Positions 26,317 to 35,692 of a DNA stretch of 64,000 bases are shown here, piece after piece. How positions within the stretch are numbered: position 1 is the stretch's first letter; every line of letters begins with the position of its first letter. The notes beneath the pieces are model-generated. The model was not told the origin of the DNA, ran no database searches, and saw only the letters and a list, made by a program, of their open reading frames with translations. Location of the stretch: NCBI RefSeq assembly GCF_001038205.1, contig NZ_JWIZ01000008.1, positions 18,944 to 82,943 of the forward strand, read 5' to 3'. This DNA comes from Muribacter muris (GTDB taxonomy: Bacteria > Pseudomonadota > Gammaproteobacteria > Enterobacterales > Pasteurellaceae). The translations under genes and the position numbers were made by a program.

Positions 26317-29028
26317 ATGCAAACCACAAAATTGATTCCGACTAAGCTAATCGCTGGCAAATCTGCCCCAATGCACAAAATTGAACAGAGCGTTGAACGT
26401 AGTGAACTTTTAGTTCGTTTAGCAGCGGCAAAATCCTATCCGCTGACGTTGGTAACTGCACCGGCAGGCTATGGCAAAACCACGTTGGTTTCACAATGGA
26501 AAACACAATTACTTAAACAAAATCAATCGGTTGTGTGGTTTGCATTGGACGAAAGCGACAATAAAGCCGAGCAATTTTCCCACTATTTTGCCGCCGCCCT
26601 TGCCAGTATTACCGATATTTCTTTGCAAGGTATTAACTATCAGAATAACCTGATCGATTATTTCGGGCAGTTATTGGTGCAGCTTGCCGAAGTGTCCAAG
26701 CCTTTTTATGTGATCCTTGACGATTATCACTTGATTGAAAACAGTGAAATTCACGATGCGTTGCGTTTTTGGCTCAAACATCAGCCCGATGCGATGAGCC
26801 TGATTTTAATCTCCCGTTTAACCCCGCCGCTGAGTATTACGAATTTGCGGATTCGGGAAAAAGTCTTGGAAATTGATGTACACCAACTGGCATTCAGCCC
26901 TACGGAAGCCCGTCAATTCTTTGAGTTGAAGCTGCATACCGCCTTAACGGATAGTGAGATTTTTACCCTGTGCGAGCGGGTCGAGGGCTGGGCGACAGCG
27001 TTGCAACTGATGGTGTTTGCTCTCAAACAAAATGCGGAATTAGTCCATTTCCCCGAAAAATTACTGCATAAATTAAACCAGCAGCATATTGCCGATTATT
27101 TGAACGAAGAAGTGTTTTACTATGTCGATCCGACAATGAAGCGGTTTATGCAGCGTTGTGCGATTTTACGTTCAATGAACGAAAAGCTGATCGTTGCCCT
27201 CACTCAAGACGAAAACGGCATTAAAACCTTGGACGAGCTTGAAAAACTCGGCTTATTTCTCACCCGTATCAACAATGATAACGGGGAAGTTTGGTGGAAA
27301 TTTCACCCTATTTTAGCGTCTTATCTCGCCCAAAGTTGTCGGGTAGAGCTGCCGAACGAATGGCAATCACTCCATCGAACCGCCGCGCTGATGTGGATAA
27401 AACTCGGTTACAGCTCTGAAGCCCTTTATCACGCCCAAATGCTTGATGACCCCGATACACTCTACCAAATTTTACGGCAGCACGGCTGGGCGCTGTTTCA
27501 TCAGGGGCAGCTCAAATTACTGGAGGACTGCCTTAACCGCTTGCCAACAGAGCAACTTTGGCAAGATGAAAATCTGGTATTGCTGAAAGCGTGGCTAGCG
27601 CAAAGCCAGCACCGGCATCAAGAGGTGTCTGGCATTTTGCAAAAATGCCAGCCGAAAGCACCGCTTACCGCCAGCCTACAAGGGCGTTTTGATGCACTGC
27701 GGGCACAGGTGGAAATCAATGCGGGCAATGAAGAACAAGCCTATCTAATTGCCAGCCAAGCATTGAGTAATTTATCGTCCGAATTTGGTTACGCTCAAAT
27801 TGTGGCGACCTCCGTTATCGGCGAGGCGCAGCACTGCCGAGGCTATTTGAAAGAAGCCCTTGCCTTGATGCAGCAAGTGGAGAAAATGGCGACCGGTCGC
27901 CGTGCCTATCACCACTGGCTCTGGTCGAAACTACAACAATCGGAGATCCTATCCGCCCAAGGTTTTTGGCAATCCGCCTACGATCTGTTGAAAGAAACCA
28001 CCCAACAAACCACCGAATTTCATCAAATTCCGATGAATGAATTTCTGTTACGTCTCAAGGGGCAAATTTTATGGGAGTGGCATCATCTTGATCAAGCCGA
28101 AGCAATGGCAAATGCAGGGATTGAGGTGTTGGAAAACGAAGAAGAACATATTCAATGTTTGACTTTGTTGGCAAAAATCTCGCTCACGAAAGGTGATCTC
28201 AACAATGCCGAACGGTTAATTGAACAGTGCCGCCAGCTGCTCTCCCGTTGTTCACCCCATAAGGATTGGGTTACCGCTGTGGACGAAGTTCAACTGATTT
28301 ACTGGCAAATGTGTAATCAGACCGAACAGTCGGAAAGCTGGTTGGCACAAGCCAATTTTCCGGCGCAAGAGCATAATCATTTTACGCAACGACAATGGCG
28401 GAATATCGCCCGCTGCTATTTGTTACAGCAAGATTACGATCAAGCGTTAAACATTCTGAATAGCTTACTGCGTACCAGCGGCGTGTTTAATTTGGTGAGC
28501 GACAGCCAACGCGCGCTGATTTTACGCAATCGGGTTTATACGTTGCAAAACCGACCGGATTTAGCACAGCGGGATCTGATCCAAGCCCTCAACCTCAGCC
28601 GCCAAACCAATTTTATCAGTGCTTTCGTGATTGAGGGCGATTTAATCGCCCAGCAGATCCGCCAATTATTACAACTGAATGTATTGGAAGAACTGACGGT
28701 TCACAAAGCGCAATTTATTTTACGCAGCATTAACCAGCACAACCGCCACAAAACTGCTCATTTTGACGAAGAATTTGTCGCAAATTTATTGAAAAATCCG
28801 CACATTCCGGAAATGCTGAAAATCAGCCCGCTTACGCAACGGGAATGGCAGGTTCTTGGGTTAATCTATTCCGGTTACAGCAACGAGCAGATCTGCCAAG
28901 AATTATTCGTGGCGATGACGACAATCAAAACGCATATTCGGAATATTTACCAAAAGATCGGGGTATCTAACCGTGCCGAAGCGATTGAATATACCAGAAG
29001 TCTGTTAAGAATGATGGGGTATCACTAA
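26317..29028 (+). CDS. malT: Maltose regulon transcriptional activator MalT
   Basis: 903 residues, a full-length STAND/LuxR-family activator. The N-terminal NTPase domain has Walker A APAGYGKTT near residues 48-56 and VILDDYHLI as the Walker B region. A helical repeat (SUPR-like) region spans about 430-800. The C-terminal LuxR-type helix-turn-helix is SPLTQREWQVLGLIYSGYSN...TIKTHIRNIYQKIG, very close to E. coli MalT. It binds ATP and maltotriose and activates mal genes. It is convergent with malP, unlike E. coli where malT and malPQ diverge. GGATCG precedes the ATG. Confidence 0.94.
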   Translation: MQTTKLIPTKLIAGKSAPMHKIEQSVERSELLVRLAAAKSYPLTLVTAPAGYGKTTLVSQWKTQLLKQNQSVVWFALDESDNKAEQFSHYFAAALASITDISLQGINYQNNLIDYFGQLLVQLAEVSKPFYVILDDYHLIENSEIHDALRFWLKHQPDAMSLILISRLTPPLSITNLRIREKVLEIDVHQLAFSPTEARQFFELKLHTALTDSEIFTLCERVEGWATALQLMVFALKQNAELVHFPEKLLHKLNQQHIADYLNEEVFYYVDPTMKRFMQRCAILRSMNEKLIVALTQDENGIKTLDELEKLGLFLTRINNDNGEVWWKFHPILASYLAQSCRVELPNEWQSLHRTAALMWIKLGYSSEALYHAQMLDDPDTLYQILRQHGWALFHQGQLKLLEDCLNRLPTEQLWQDENLVLLKAWLAQSQHRHQEVSGILQKCQPKAPLTASLQGRFDALRAQVEINAGNEEQAYLIASQALSNLSSEFGYAQIVATSVIGEAQHCRGYLKEALALMQQVEKMATGRRAYHHWLWSKLQQSEILSAQGFWQSAYDLLKETTQQTTEFHQIPMNEFLLRLKGQILWEWHHLDQAEAMANAGIEVLENEEEHIQCLTLLAKISLTKGDLNNAERLIEQCRQLLSRCSPHKDWVTAVDEVQLIYWQMCNQTEQSESWLAQANFPAQEHNHFTQRQWRNIARCYLLQQDYDQALNILNSLLRTSGVFNLVSDSQRALILRNRVYTLQNRPDLAQRDLIQALNLSRQTNFISAFVIEGDLIAQQIRQLLQLNVLEELTVHKAQFILRSINQHNRHKTAHFDEEFVANLLKNPHIPEMLKISPLTQREWQVLGLIYSGYSNEQICQELFVAMTTIKTHIRNIYQKIGVSNRAEAIEYTRSLLRMMGYH

Positions 29029-29036
29029 CATTAACT

Positions 29037-29064
29037 AAAAAGGGACGCATTAGCGTCCCTTTTT
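29037..29064. terminator. Bidirectional terminator between malT and malP
   Basis: A 12-base stem AAAAAGGGACGC / GCGTCCCTTTTT with loop ATTA, between convergent genes. Confidence 0.9.
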
Positions 29065-29080
29065 ATTGTCAATCCTCGGA

Positions 29081-31483
29081 TTATTTTTTCCAAATACGGG
29101 TTTGGTAATCACGTATTGAGCGGTCGGAGCTGAATGCGCCTAAACGGGCGGTATTCAGAATGGTGGATTCCACCCAAGCGGTCTGATCCTGATAACGTTT
29201 TGCAACGATGTCCTGCGCCTCACGGTAGCTGGCGAAATCGGCAAGCACACAGAAGTAATCGTGGTTAAGCATATCGTTTACCAGTGCTTCAAAACGTTCG
29301 GTATCGCCGTTTGAGAAGGTGCCGTCTGCCAAGGTATCAATCGCCTGTTTTAATACTGCATCTTGCTCATAGTAGGTTTTGGAAACATAGCCTTGCTCCC
29401 GTAATTCCCGCACGGAGTCCACCGTATGCCCAAAGATCACCACATTTTCATTACCGGCAAACTCGGCAATTTCGACGTTCGCACCGTCTAGCGTACCGAG
29501 GGTAATCGCCCCGTTTAACGCTAATTTCATATTGCCTGTGCCGGACGCTTCTTTACCGGCAAGGGAAATTTGCTCGGAAACATCTGCCGCCGGAATAATT
29601 TTTTCCGCTAAACTGACACGATAATCCGGCAGGAATGCCACTTGCAATTTGCCCTGCATATCCGGATCTTGGTTAATCACGTTCGCCACGCCGTTGATGG
29701 CTTGGATAATTTGCTTCGCCATAAAATAGCCCGGTGCAGCTTTGCCGGCAAAGATAAACACACGCGGCACGAAATCTTGCTGCGGGTTCGCTTTGAGCGA
29801 TTGGTAAGTCGCAATAATATTGAGCAAATTGAGATGCTGACGTTTATATTCGTGGAAACGTTTGATCTGCACGTCAAAAATCGCCTCACAGTTCACCTTT
29901 AAGCCGAGGGTTTGCTCGATTTCCGCCGCCAATGCCTGTTTATTTTGCTGTTTGATCGCACGGTAAGCGGTCTGAAATGCCGGATTTTTTGCAAGCGGTT
30001 CAATTTGGTTGAGAAGCGAGAGATCCTGCGTCCAGTCGCCTTGAATATGTTGATCCAATAAGGCGCTTAATTTCGGGTTGGCTTGGCGAATCCAACGGCG
30101 AGGGGTAATGCCGTTGGTAACATTGTGGAAGCGTCCTTCAAATAAGCGGGCATAGGCAGGGAAGAGATCGCTGACGACTAAATCCGAGTGAATTTGCGCC
30201 ACGCCGTTTACCGCAAACGAGCCGACCACACATAAGTTTGCCATACGCACACGTTGATCGAACAAGACAGCGGTTTCTTGCCACGCCGCATCAAATTCCG
30301 CTTTGTCGAACGCCGCTTCTACTTGCTGACGCAGTTGATCGTTAATCCGTTCGATGATTAAAATATGACGTGGTAATAGTTGGGTGAGTAATTTTTGATC
30401 CCACTGCTCTAAGGCTTCCGGCAATAAGGTGTGGTTGGTGTAAGCAAAGGTTTTGCTTGCAATTGCCCACGCTTGTTCCCAACTGAGATCGTATTGGTCG
30501 AGTAACAGGCGGAGTAATTCCGGAATCGCAATCGCTGGGTGAGTGTCGTTGAGCTGAATTACCTCAAATTCAGGCAGTTGCTCAAGGGTTCTGCCTTGCG
30601 CTAGATGATTTTTCAGAATATCCGCCACCGAGCAGGCACAGTGGAAATACTGCTGCATTAGGCGTAAGGCTTTACCTTCGGCGTGATTGTCGTTCGGGTA
30701 CAATACTTTGGTGAGCTTGGCGGCATCGACCACACGGCTTTCGGCATCAAGGTAGTCGCCGTCGTTAAATGTTGCCAAATCAAAGGCGGATTCGCTGTAG
30801 CCCTGCCACAAGCGGAGCGGTTGTTGCACGCCTTTGTAGCCGACCACCGGCAAATCAAAGGCTTCGCCGAAGATTGTCCATTCCGGCTGCCACGCATATT
30901 TATCGCCGCTGATAAGACTCACTTTACCGCCGAAGCCGACTGTTTGGCGGAAATCCGCCCGATGATATTGTTGCGGATAAAAATCACGCTCCCAGCCGTC
31001 GCCGGATTCCAGTTGCTGACCTTCATCACCAAAGGCTTGCTTGAATAAGCCGTATTGATAGTGCAAGCCGTAGCCAATCGCCGGTTGGGAGAGGCTTGCC
31101 ATTGAGTCTAAATAACAAGCAGCCAGCCGTCCTAACCCGCCGTTACCCAATGACGGATCACGCTCTTGTTCTAAAATATCGACCAGATTTTTACCGTATT
31201 TGGCTAATTGTTGATTGGTTTCATCGTATAAACCTAGGCTCAACAAATTATTGCCCAATAAACGCCCGATCAAAAATTCCATTGATAAATAATTGACCTT
31301 GCGGGTATTCGCAAGCGGGGCGTTAGCGGGAAAATGTTGCAAAACCGTTTGGTGAGAAAGGGTGGCGAGGAATTGATACCATTGGGTATCCGATAGCTGC
31401 GAAGGGGTTAAAAAACGTGCTTCGCAATAGCGGTTGAGTGTTGCATCAAATAAGGTTTGAAATTGTTGAGAACTTAACATCAA
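29081..31483 (-). CDS. malP: Maltodextrin phosphorylase MalP
   Basis: 800 residues, family GT35. It releases glucose-1-phosphate from maltodextrins. The pyridoxal-phosphate lysine sits in EASGTGNMKLALNGA near the C-terminus; NGGLGRLAACYLDSMA and VIQLNDTHPAIAIPELLR are further signatures. The sequence follows E. coli MalP (797 residues) closely, and malT lies next to it, which favours MalP over GlgP. The start is either of two adjacent Met codons (MMLSS). A possible MalT box lies upstream. No malQ follows; serB is the next gene. Confidence 0.85.
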   Translation of the reverse strand: MMLSSQQFQTLFDATLNRYCEARFLTPSQLSDTQWYQFLATLSHQTVLQHFPANAPLANTRKVNYLSMEFLIGRLLGNNLLSLGLYDETNQQLAKYGKNLVDILEQERDPSLGNGGLGRLAACYLDSMASLSQPAIGYGLHYQYGLFKQAFGDEGQQLESGDGWERDFYPQQYHRADFRQTVGFGGKVSLISGDKYAWQPEWTIFGEAFDLPVVGYKGVQQPLRLWQGYSESAFDLATFNDGDYLDAESRVVDAAKLTKVLYPNDNHAEGKALRLMQQYFHCACSVADILKNHLAQGRTLEQLPEFEVIQLNDTHPAIAIPELLRLLLDQYDLSWEQAWAIASKTFAYTNHTLLPEALEQWDQKLLTQLLPRHILIIERINDQLRQQVEAAFDKAEFDAAWQETAVLFDQRVRMANLCVVGSFAVNGVAQIHSDLVVSDLFPAYARLFEGRFHNVTNGITPRRWIRQANPKLSALLDQHIQGDWTQDLSLLNQIEPLAKNPAFQTAYRAIKQQNKQALAAEIEQTLGLKVNCEAIFDVQIKRFHEYKRQHLNLLNIIATYQSLKANPQQDFVPRVFIFAGKAAPGYFMAKQIIQAINGVANVINQDPDMQGKLQVAFLPDYRVSLAEKIIPAADVSEQISLAGKEASGTGNMKLALNGAITLGTLDGANVEIAEFAGNENVVIFGHTVDSVRELREQGYVSKTYYEQDAVLKQAIDTLADGTFSNGDTERFEALVNDMLNHDYFCVLADFASYREAQDIVAKRYQDQTAWVESTILNTARLGAFSSDRSIRDYQTRIWKK

Positions 31484-31541
31484 TTTGCTCCAATTTAAAA
31501 ATCATATTAACCGTTATTATTCCTAAAAGGCTTGGGACTAA

Positions 31542-31551
31542 ATCATCCCTG
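31542..31551 (-). promoter_or_regulatory. Possible MalT box upstream of malP
   Basis: CAGGGATGAT on the minus strand, about 60-70 bases before malP, agrees with GGGGATGAGG at its core (GGATGA). It is a single site where two or three are usual, so this is a weak call. Confidence 0.3.
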
Positions 31552-31553
31552 AA

Positions 31554-31594
31554 AAAATCAATTAGGTATGATAGCGGGGTAGGAATACCTAATT
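31554..31594 (-). terminator. Terminator after serB
   Basis: Inverted repeat AATTAGGTAT (31560-31569) and ATACCTAATT (31585-31594) with a 15-base loop, followed on the minus strand by a T-run. It overlaps the serB stop codon. Confidence 0.65.
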
Positions 31595-32473
31595 ATCAAG
31601 CGCCGTGCTTTTCATCGCTTGAAACAGTGCTGCCGCATTCAGCAGTACCAGTAAAGCGGTGAGATCACCGAAATTAACCACCGTGTTGGCTTGCGCCTGC
31701 ACCGCCGGTTTGGCGTGCAGTGCCACGCCTAAACGTGCCGTTTTGAGCATCGGCAAATCGTTTGCGCCGTCTCCCACTGCCACCCACTGCGTTGGTGCAA
31801 TGTTGAACTCGGCGGCTAAGGCTTGTAAAGTGTCGGCTTTATGTTGCGCATCAACCACCTTGCCTAGCACGGCACCGGTGAGTTTGCCGTCTTGGATTTC
31901 TAACTGATTGGCGACTGCGGCATCTAAACCGTATTTTTCTTTCAAATAATCGGCAAAATAATCAAAACCGCCGGAGGCGATCGCCACTTTCCAACCGTGT
32001 TGTTTGAGCATCGCGACCAGTTGTTCAAAGCCGTCCATTAACGGCAGTGCTGCCCGCACTTGTTGCAAAATGGCGGCGGGGGCATTCTCAAGGGTACTGA
32101 CCCGTTTACGCAGGCTTTGCTCGAAATCCAACTCACCACGCATTGCACTGGCGGTAATGGCGGACACCAACTCACCCGTGCCGGCAAGTTTGGCAATCTC
32201 ATCAATACATTCGATTTTAATAGCGGTGGAGTCCATATCCATTACCAGCAATCCCGCTTGGTCTAATTGCGGGGTAAGGGCTAATTTACTCACATCAGCG
32301 GCAATGGCGTGGGCGGCTTGGCGAATGCAAGCGGTCAGTTCACCCTCAAAAAAAGCAAGACGATAATCCAAATAGGCGGTTGTGCCTAAACAAGCCCGCT
32401 CAATTTGAGTAGCAAAGGCGTGAATTTGGTCATCGGATAAGGTTTTGGCGTAGATAAAAAAAGGCTGAGGCAT
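31589..32473 (-). CDS. serB: Phosphoserine phosphatase SerB
   Basis: 294 residues. It performs the last step of serine synthesis. The HAD-superfamily catalytic motif is MDMDSTAIKIECIDEIA (nucleophile Asp in DMDST); SGGFDYFADYLK and GDGANDLPMLKTA are motifs II and IV. The N-terminal 80 residues are the shorter regulatory extension found in gammaproteobacterial SerB. It diverges from the ytjB-like gene, the same neighbour pair as in E. coli. Confidence 0.94.
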   Translation of the reverse strand: MPQPFFIYAKTLSDDQIHAFATQIERACLGTTAYLDYRLAFFEGELTACIRQAAHAIAADVSKLALTPQLDQAGLLVMDMDSTAIKIECIDEIAKLAGTGELVSAITASAMRGELDFEQSLRKRVSTLENAPAAILQQVRAALPLMDGFEQLVAMLKQHGWKVAIASGGFDYFADYLKEKYGLDAAVANQLEIQDGKLTGAVLGKVVDAQHKADTLQALAAEFNIAPTQWVAVGDGANDLPMLKTARLGVALHAKPAVQAQANTVVNFGDLTALLVLLNAAALFQAMKSTALDN

Positions 32474-32610
32474 AGTCGTTATCGGTTAAAAAATCAAAGC
32501 ACGCATAATAAAAAAATAATCTGCGACTGTCTAGATTGTCGCCAAAAAAGCGGGGCTATACTCCAACGCATTTACAGGCTAAAATTCATCGCCTAAAAGA
32601 GAGGAAATTT

Positions 32611-33273
32611 ATGTATATAACCCGTGAAAAAGCGATAAAAAGCAACTTAATGGCGGTGATTTTGGTAGTCTGCGTGGCAATTGTCGGGCTGATCTTAAAC
32701 GGCATCGGGCAATTTAAACTCAGCTCACAACTTGCCGGCATTAACCAAGTCTCTAACCTTTCGCATTTACTGGTTCGTCAGCAAGCCAAATTATTTTCGT
32801 TACTGCTGGTGAGAAAAGCCAAGAATGATGAATTGACGGAAGCCTTAGACACCTTTGCCAAAGAAGATTTTGTGATTGATGCCAATCTCTACTCGGCAAA
32901 CGGTCAGTTGATTGCCCAAAGTGAAAATGCCCGCCCGTTTGTGCCGCAAGCCACATTCGATAGCCCTAACCAGTCCACCCAGCAAATAGTCGAGCCGATT
33001 TTCGCCCAGCAAAATTTGGTCGGTTTTTTGCGAGTTACCTTCGATATGCAATACGGACAAACCACGCAAAGTAAAGTCAATGAATTATTTCACCTGCTCT
33101 ACGGTGAGTTGATTATCTTATTTTTAGCCGGCGGGCTGTTTGTCAGTTGCTTTTACCTGTTTAAACGCAAATCGCATTTGGCTGCACATTTACCGTTAAA
33201 AGCGGTTTCAACGGAAAATCGCCCGCCAAGCCAGCGTTTTCACTCTCGCCGACGCGCTTTTCGCCGTAAATGA
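32611..33273 (+). CDS. ytjB: YtjB/SMP-like inner-membrane protein
   Basis: 220 residues from the ATG at 32611, which has GAGAGGAAATTT before it. Two membrane helices (about residues 15-35 and 165-190) flank a periplasmic domain, and a basic cytoplasmic tail follows. It matches the AhpA/YtjB (SMP) family, whose gene lies divergent from serB in enterobacteria as here. Its biochemical function is not established. It resembles the membrane-sensor half of signalling proteins but carries no output domain. Confidence 0.8.
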   Translation: MYITREKAIKSNLMAVILVVCVAIVGLILNGIGQFKLSSQLAGINQVSNLSHLLVRQQAKLFSLLLVRKAKNDELTEALDTFAKEDFVIDANLYSANGQLIAQSENARPFVPQATFDSPNQSTQQIVEPIFAQQNLVGFLRVTFDMQYGQTTQSKVNELFHLLYGELIILFLAGGLFVSCFYLFKRKSHLAAHLPLKAVSTENRPPSQRFHSRRRAFRRK

Positions 33274-33301
33274 TTGAAATTCGCCCGTGTGAGAGTATAA
33301 T
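33274..33301 (+). promoter_or_regulatory. Promoter of infA
   Basis: TTGAAA at 33274-33279, a 16-base spacer and a consensus TATAAT at 33296-33301, 61 bases before the infA start. Confidence 0.7.
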
Positions 33302-33361
33302 ATCTCCCGTTTTGCCGAAAACGGCTGTAATAAATGACATTCATCAGACAAAGAGGAATAA

Positions 33362-33580
<219 letters not shown>

Positions 33581-33593
33581 TCTGCCGTAGAAC

Positions 33594-33627
33594 ACAAGAG
33601 GGACGCATTGGCGTCCCTCATTGTTTT
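33594..33627. terminator. Terminator between infA and ycaR
   Basis: Stem GAGGGACGC / GCGTCCCTC with loop ATTG and a TTGTTTT tail, between convergent genes. Confidence 0.85.
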
Positions 33628-33787
33628 ATAGTGCTTCCGCTTTTTCCGGCAGCAGTACCGGAATGCCGTTTTCAATCGGATAGGCAACTTGGGCGGCAGG
33701 GCTTATCAGGCGATTATTGGCTTTATCCCACTCTAATTTTTGATGGGAAATCGGGCAAGCCAAGGTATCAAGCAGTTTTTCGTTCAT
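33626..33787 (-). CDS. ycaR: Trm112-like UPF0434 protein YcaR
   Basis: 53 residues: begins [20 protein letters not shown] and ends near [12 protein letters not shown]. It is a small Trm112/UPF0434 family protein; the usual zinc-binding cysteines are largely missing here (one Cys in LACPIS), as in enterobacterial YcaR. The start codon overlaps the end of lpxK by 20 bases, so it is translated with lpxK. The same lpxK-ycaR pairing occurs in E. coli, where kdsB follows; here the next gene is the convergent infA. Function unknown. Confidence 0.9.
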   Translation of the reverse strand: MNEKLLDTLACPISHQKLEWDKANNRLISPAAQVAYPIENGIPVLLPEKAEAL

Positions 33788-34775
33788 TTCGTGTTCTCAC
33801 TAACGTTAAAATCGGATCAATCAGACAAGCGGTCGATTCGGGGCTAAATGTGGCAGAAACCGGCACATACCACCAATGATCTTCCGCAAACGCTTGGCAT
33901 TTTACCGCATCTTTTTCCGTCATCAATAGCGGTATTGCGCTTGTTGCCAATGCAGAAAGTTGTTCAGGTAAGTAGGCTTGATGATCGGCAAAGGCGTGGC
34001 AGGCTTGCAGCGAAATACCTAAATGACTTAACATCGTAAAAAAACGGGGCGGATAGCCGATGCCCGCCATTGCGACACAAGGCATTTGCCGAAATGCCGT
34101 AAGCGTGCGTTTTTCACCCGTTTTAAGATTGACGGCATAGCTTGGGGTAAGGGTCATTTGATGTTCTCCGGCTTTTGCAGATTTGCCGTTGCAAATCACC
34201 GCTTGTACCGCTGCCAAACGGCTCGGCAGCTCACGCAAACTGCCGGCGGGTAGCACAAAACCGTTGCCGAAGCGGCGTTCGCCGTCCACCACCACCCATT
34301 CGATATCTCGTTCTAAACGATAATGTTGCAAGCCGTCATCGGTGATGATGATGTCCAAGTTATATCGGCTTAACAGTAATTCAATGCTTTGTCGGCGGTC
34401 GGGAGAAATTGCCACGGGAGCTTGGGTACGCTGGGCGATCAACACCGGCTCATCGCCCATTTGCTGCGGTGAACTGTCCGCTCTCACTAACTGGGGAAAT
34501 ACACGATTTTCCCCGCCATAGCCCCGTGAAATCACGCCGACTTTCAGCCCGCGTTGCTGTAATTGTTCCACCAGCCACACCACCACCGGCGTTTTGCCGT
34601 TTCCGCCGACAGAAAGATTACCGACCACCAGCACCGGCACAGGCGAGCGGTAGGTTGGCAGGATTTTTTTACGATAAAGCTGCCGCCGAAGTTGGCTAAC
34701 CAACCAAAACAGCAACGAAAACGGCGAGAGTAGCCAAGTAATCAGCGAGCGAGATTGCCAAATGTTCATTTTCAT
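33768..34775 (-). CDS. lpxK: Tetraacyldisaccharide 4'-kinase LpxK
   Basis: 335 residues from the ATG at 34775 (MKMNIW; a second ATG at 34769 is equally possible). The longer frame reaching 34916 runs into mutM and has no family similarity there. It phosphorylates the 4' position of the lipid A disaccharide at the inner membrane. The N-terminal membrane-anchoring stretch is followed by the P-loop [16 protein letters not shown], and ITDDGLQHY and TEKDAVKC are further LpxK signatures. It lies just after mutM and overlaps ycaR. Confidence 0.94.
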   Translation of the reverse strand: MKMNIWQSRSLITWLLSPFSLLFWLVSQLRRQLYRKKILPTYRSPVPVLVVGNLSVGGNGKTPVVVWLVEQLQQRGLKVGVISRGYGGENRVFPQLVRADSSPQQMGDEPVLIAQRTQAPVAISPDRRQSIELLLSRYNLDIIITDDGLQHYRLERDIEWVVVDGERRFGNGFVLPAGSLRELPSRLAAVQAVICNGKSAKAGEHQMTLTPSYAVNLKTGEKRTLTAFRQMPCVAMAGIGYPPRFFTMLSHLGISLQACHAFADHQAYLPEQLSALATSAIPLLMTEKDAVKCQAFAEDHWWYVPVSATFSPESTACLIDPILTLVRTRNERKTA

Positions 34776-34785
34776 CAATAAAAAA

Positions 34786-35610
34786 TCATTTCGGTAACGG
34801 CTGGCAATGCGGGCAGAAGTAGCTGTTGCGTTGGCCGATAACTTTCGCTTGGATAATATTGCCGCAGTCGTTGCACTCTTCGCCTTTGCGACCGTACACT
34901 TGCAGAACTTGAGCAAAGTAGCCGGGTTTGCCGTCCGGTTGAATAAAATCCTTGAGGGTTGTGCCGCCTTGAATGATCGCCTTACGCAATACCGATTTGA
35001 TTACGTCAGTCAATTTTTCGCATTGGGCTTGGCTTAAATTTTGGGCGGCGATGTCGGGGTGAATACCCGCCATAAACAGTGATTCACAGGCGTAGATATT
35101 GCCCACGCCCACCACCACCTCATTATTCATAATGAAATTTTTCACTGCGACGGTTTTTTTGCGGCTTTTCTCGTATAAGTAACCGCTTGTAAAAGCATCA
35201 GAGAGCGGTTCAGGGCCTAATTTTGCCAGCAATTCGGCATTTTCTGCCTTTTCTACCCATAGCCACGCACCGAATTTGCGTGGGTCGTTATAACGTAAAA
35301 TCGTGCCGCTTTCAGTGATTAAATCCACGTGATCGTGTTTGCCGATAGCTTTCGGCTGTTGCTCGGACAGAATACCGAGCGAGCCGGACATTCCAAGATG
35401 AACGAGAATATCGCCTCGGTCGGTGTGAATAATCAGGTATTTGGCACGACGTGAAAGACGCTGGATTTTTGCCCCTTGCATTTGCGCCAGTTGCGGTGAA
35501 ATCGCCCAGCGCAGTCGTTCCGTGCGGGAGATAATCTGTTTGATCGTTTCGCCGTGCAGATAGGGTTCAATCCCTCTCAGGCTGGTTTCAACTTCAGGTA
35601 ATTCCGGCAT
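34786..35610 (-). CDS. mutM: Formamidopyrimidine-DNA glycosylase MutM
   Basis: 274 residues. It excises 8-oxoguanine and ring-opened purines. The N-terminal Pro2-Glu3 catalytic pair is present in MPELPEVET; the helix-two-turn-helix region includes [12 protein letters not shown]. The C-terminal zinc finger has four cysteines, CNDCG and CPHC. It lies ten bases upstream of lpxK on the same strand, probably one transcript with lpxK-ycaR. Confidence 0.96.
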   Translation of the reverse strand: MPELPEVETSLRGIEPYLHGETIKQIISRTERLRWAISPQLAQMQGAKIQRLSRRAKYLIIHTDRGDILVHLGMSGSLGILSEQQPKAIGKHDHVDLITESGTILRYNDPRKFGAWLWVEKAENAELLAKLGPEPLSDAFTSGYLYEKSRKKTVAVKNFIMNNEVVVGVGNIYACESLFMAGIHPDIAAQNLSQAQCEKLTDVIKSVLRKAIIQGGTTLKDFIQPDGKPGYFAQVLQVYGRKGEECNDCGNIIQAKVIGQRNSYFCPHCQPLPK

Positions 35611-35633
35611 TTTAAATCCTTAAATTGAACGGT

Positions 35634-35687
35634 AAGCGGTCAGTTTACTTGCTTTTTTTGCAAAATGTGAAGGATAACCGACCGCTT
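35634..35687. terminator. Inverted pair of uptake signals between brnQ and mutM
   Basis: AAGCGGTCAGTTTA at 35634 and TAACCGACCGCTT ending at 35687 face each other and pair over 12 of 13 bases across about 28 bases. Paired uptake signals of this kind often serve as terminators in Pasteurellaceae; here it would end the brnQ message. Confidence 0.65.
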
Positions 35688-35692
35688 GGCGA

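Noticed and set aside
34776..34916. N-terminal extension of LpxK by 47 codons
   Set aside because: It overlaps mutM and lacks similarity; the family N-terminus starts at MKMNIW/MNIW.
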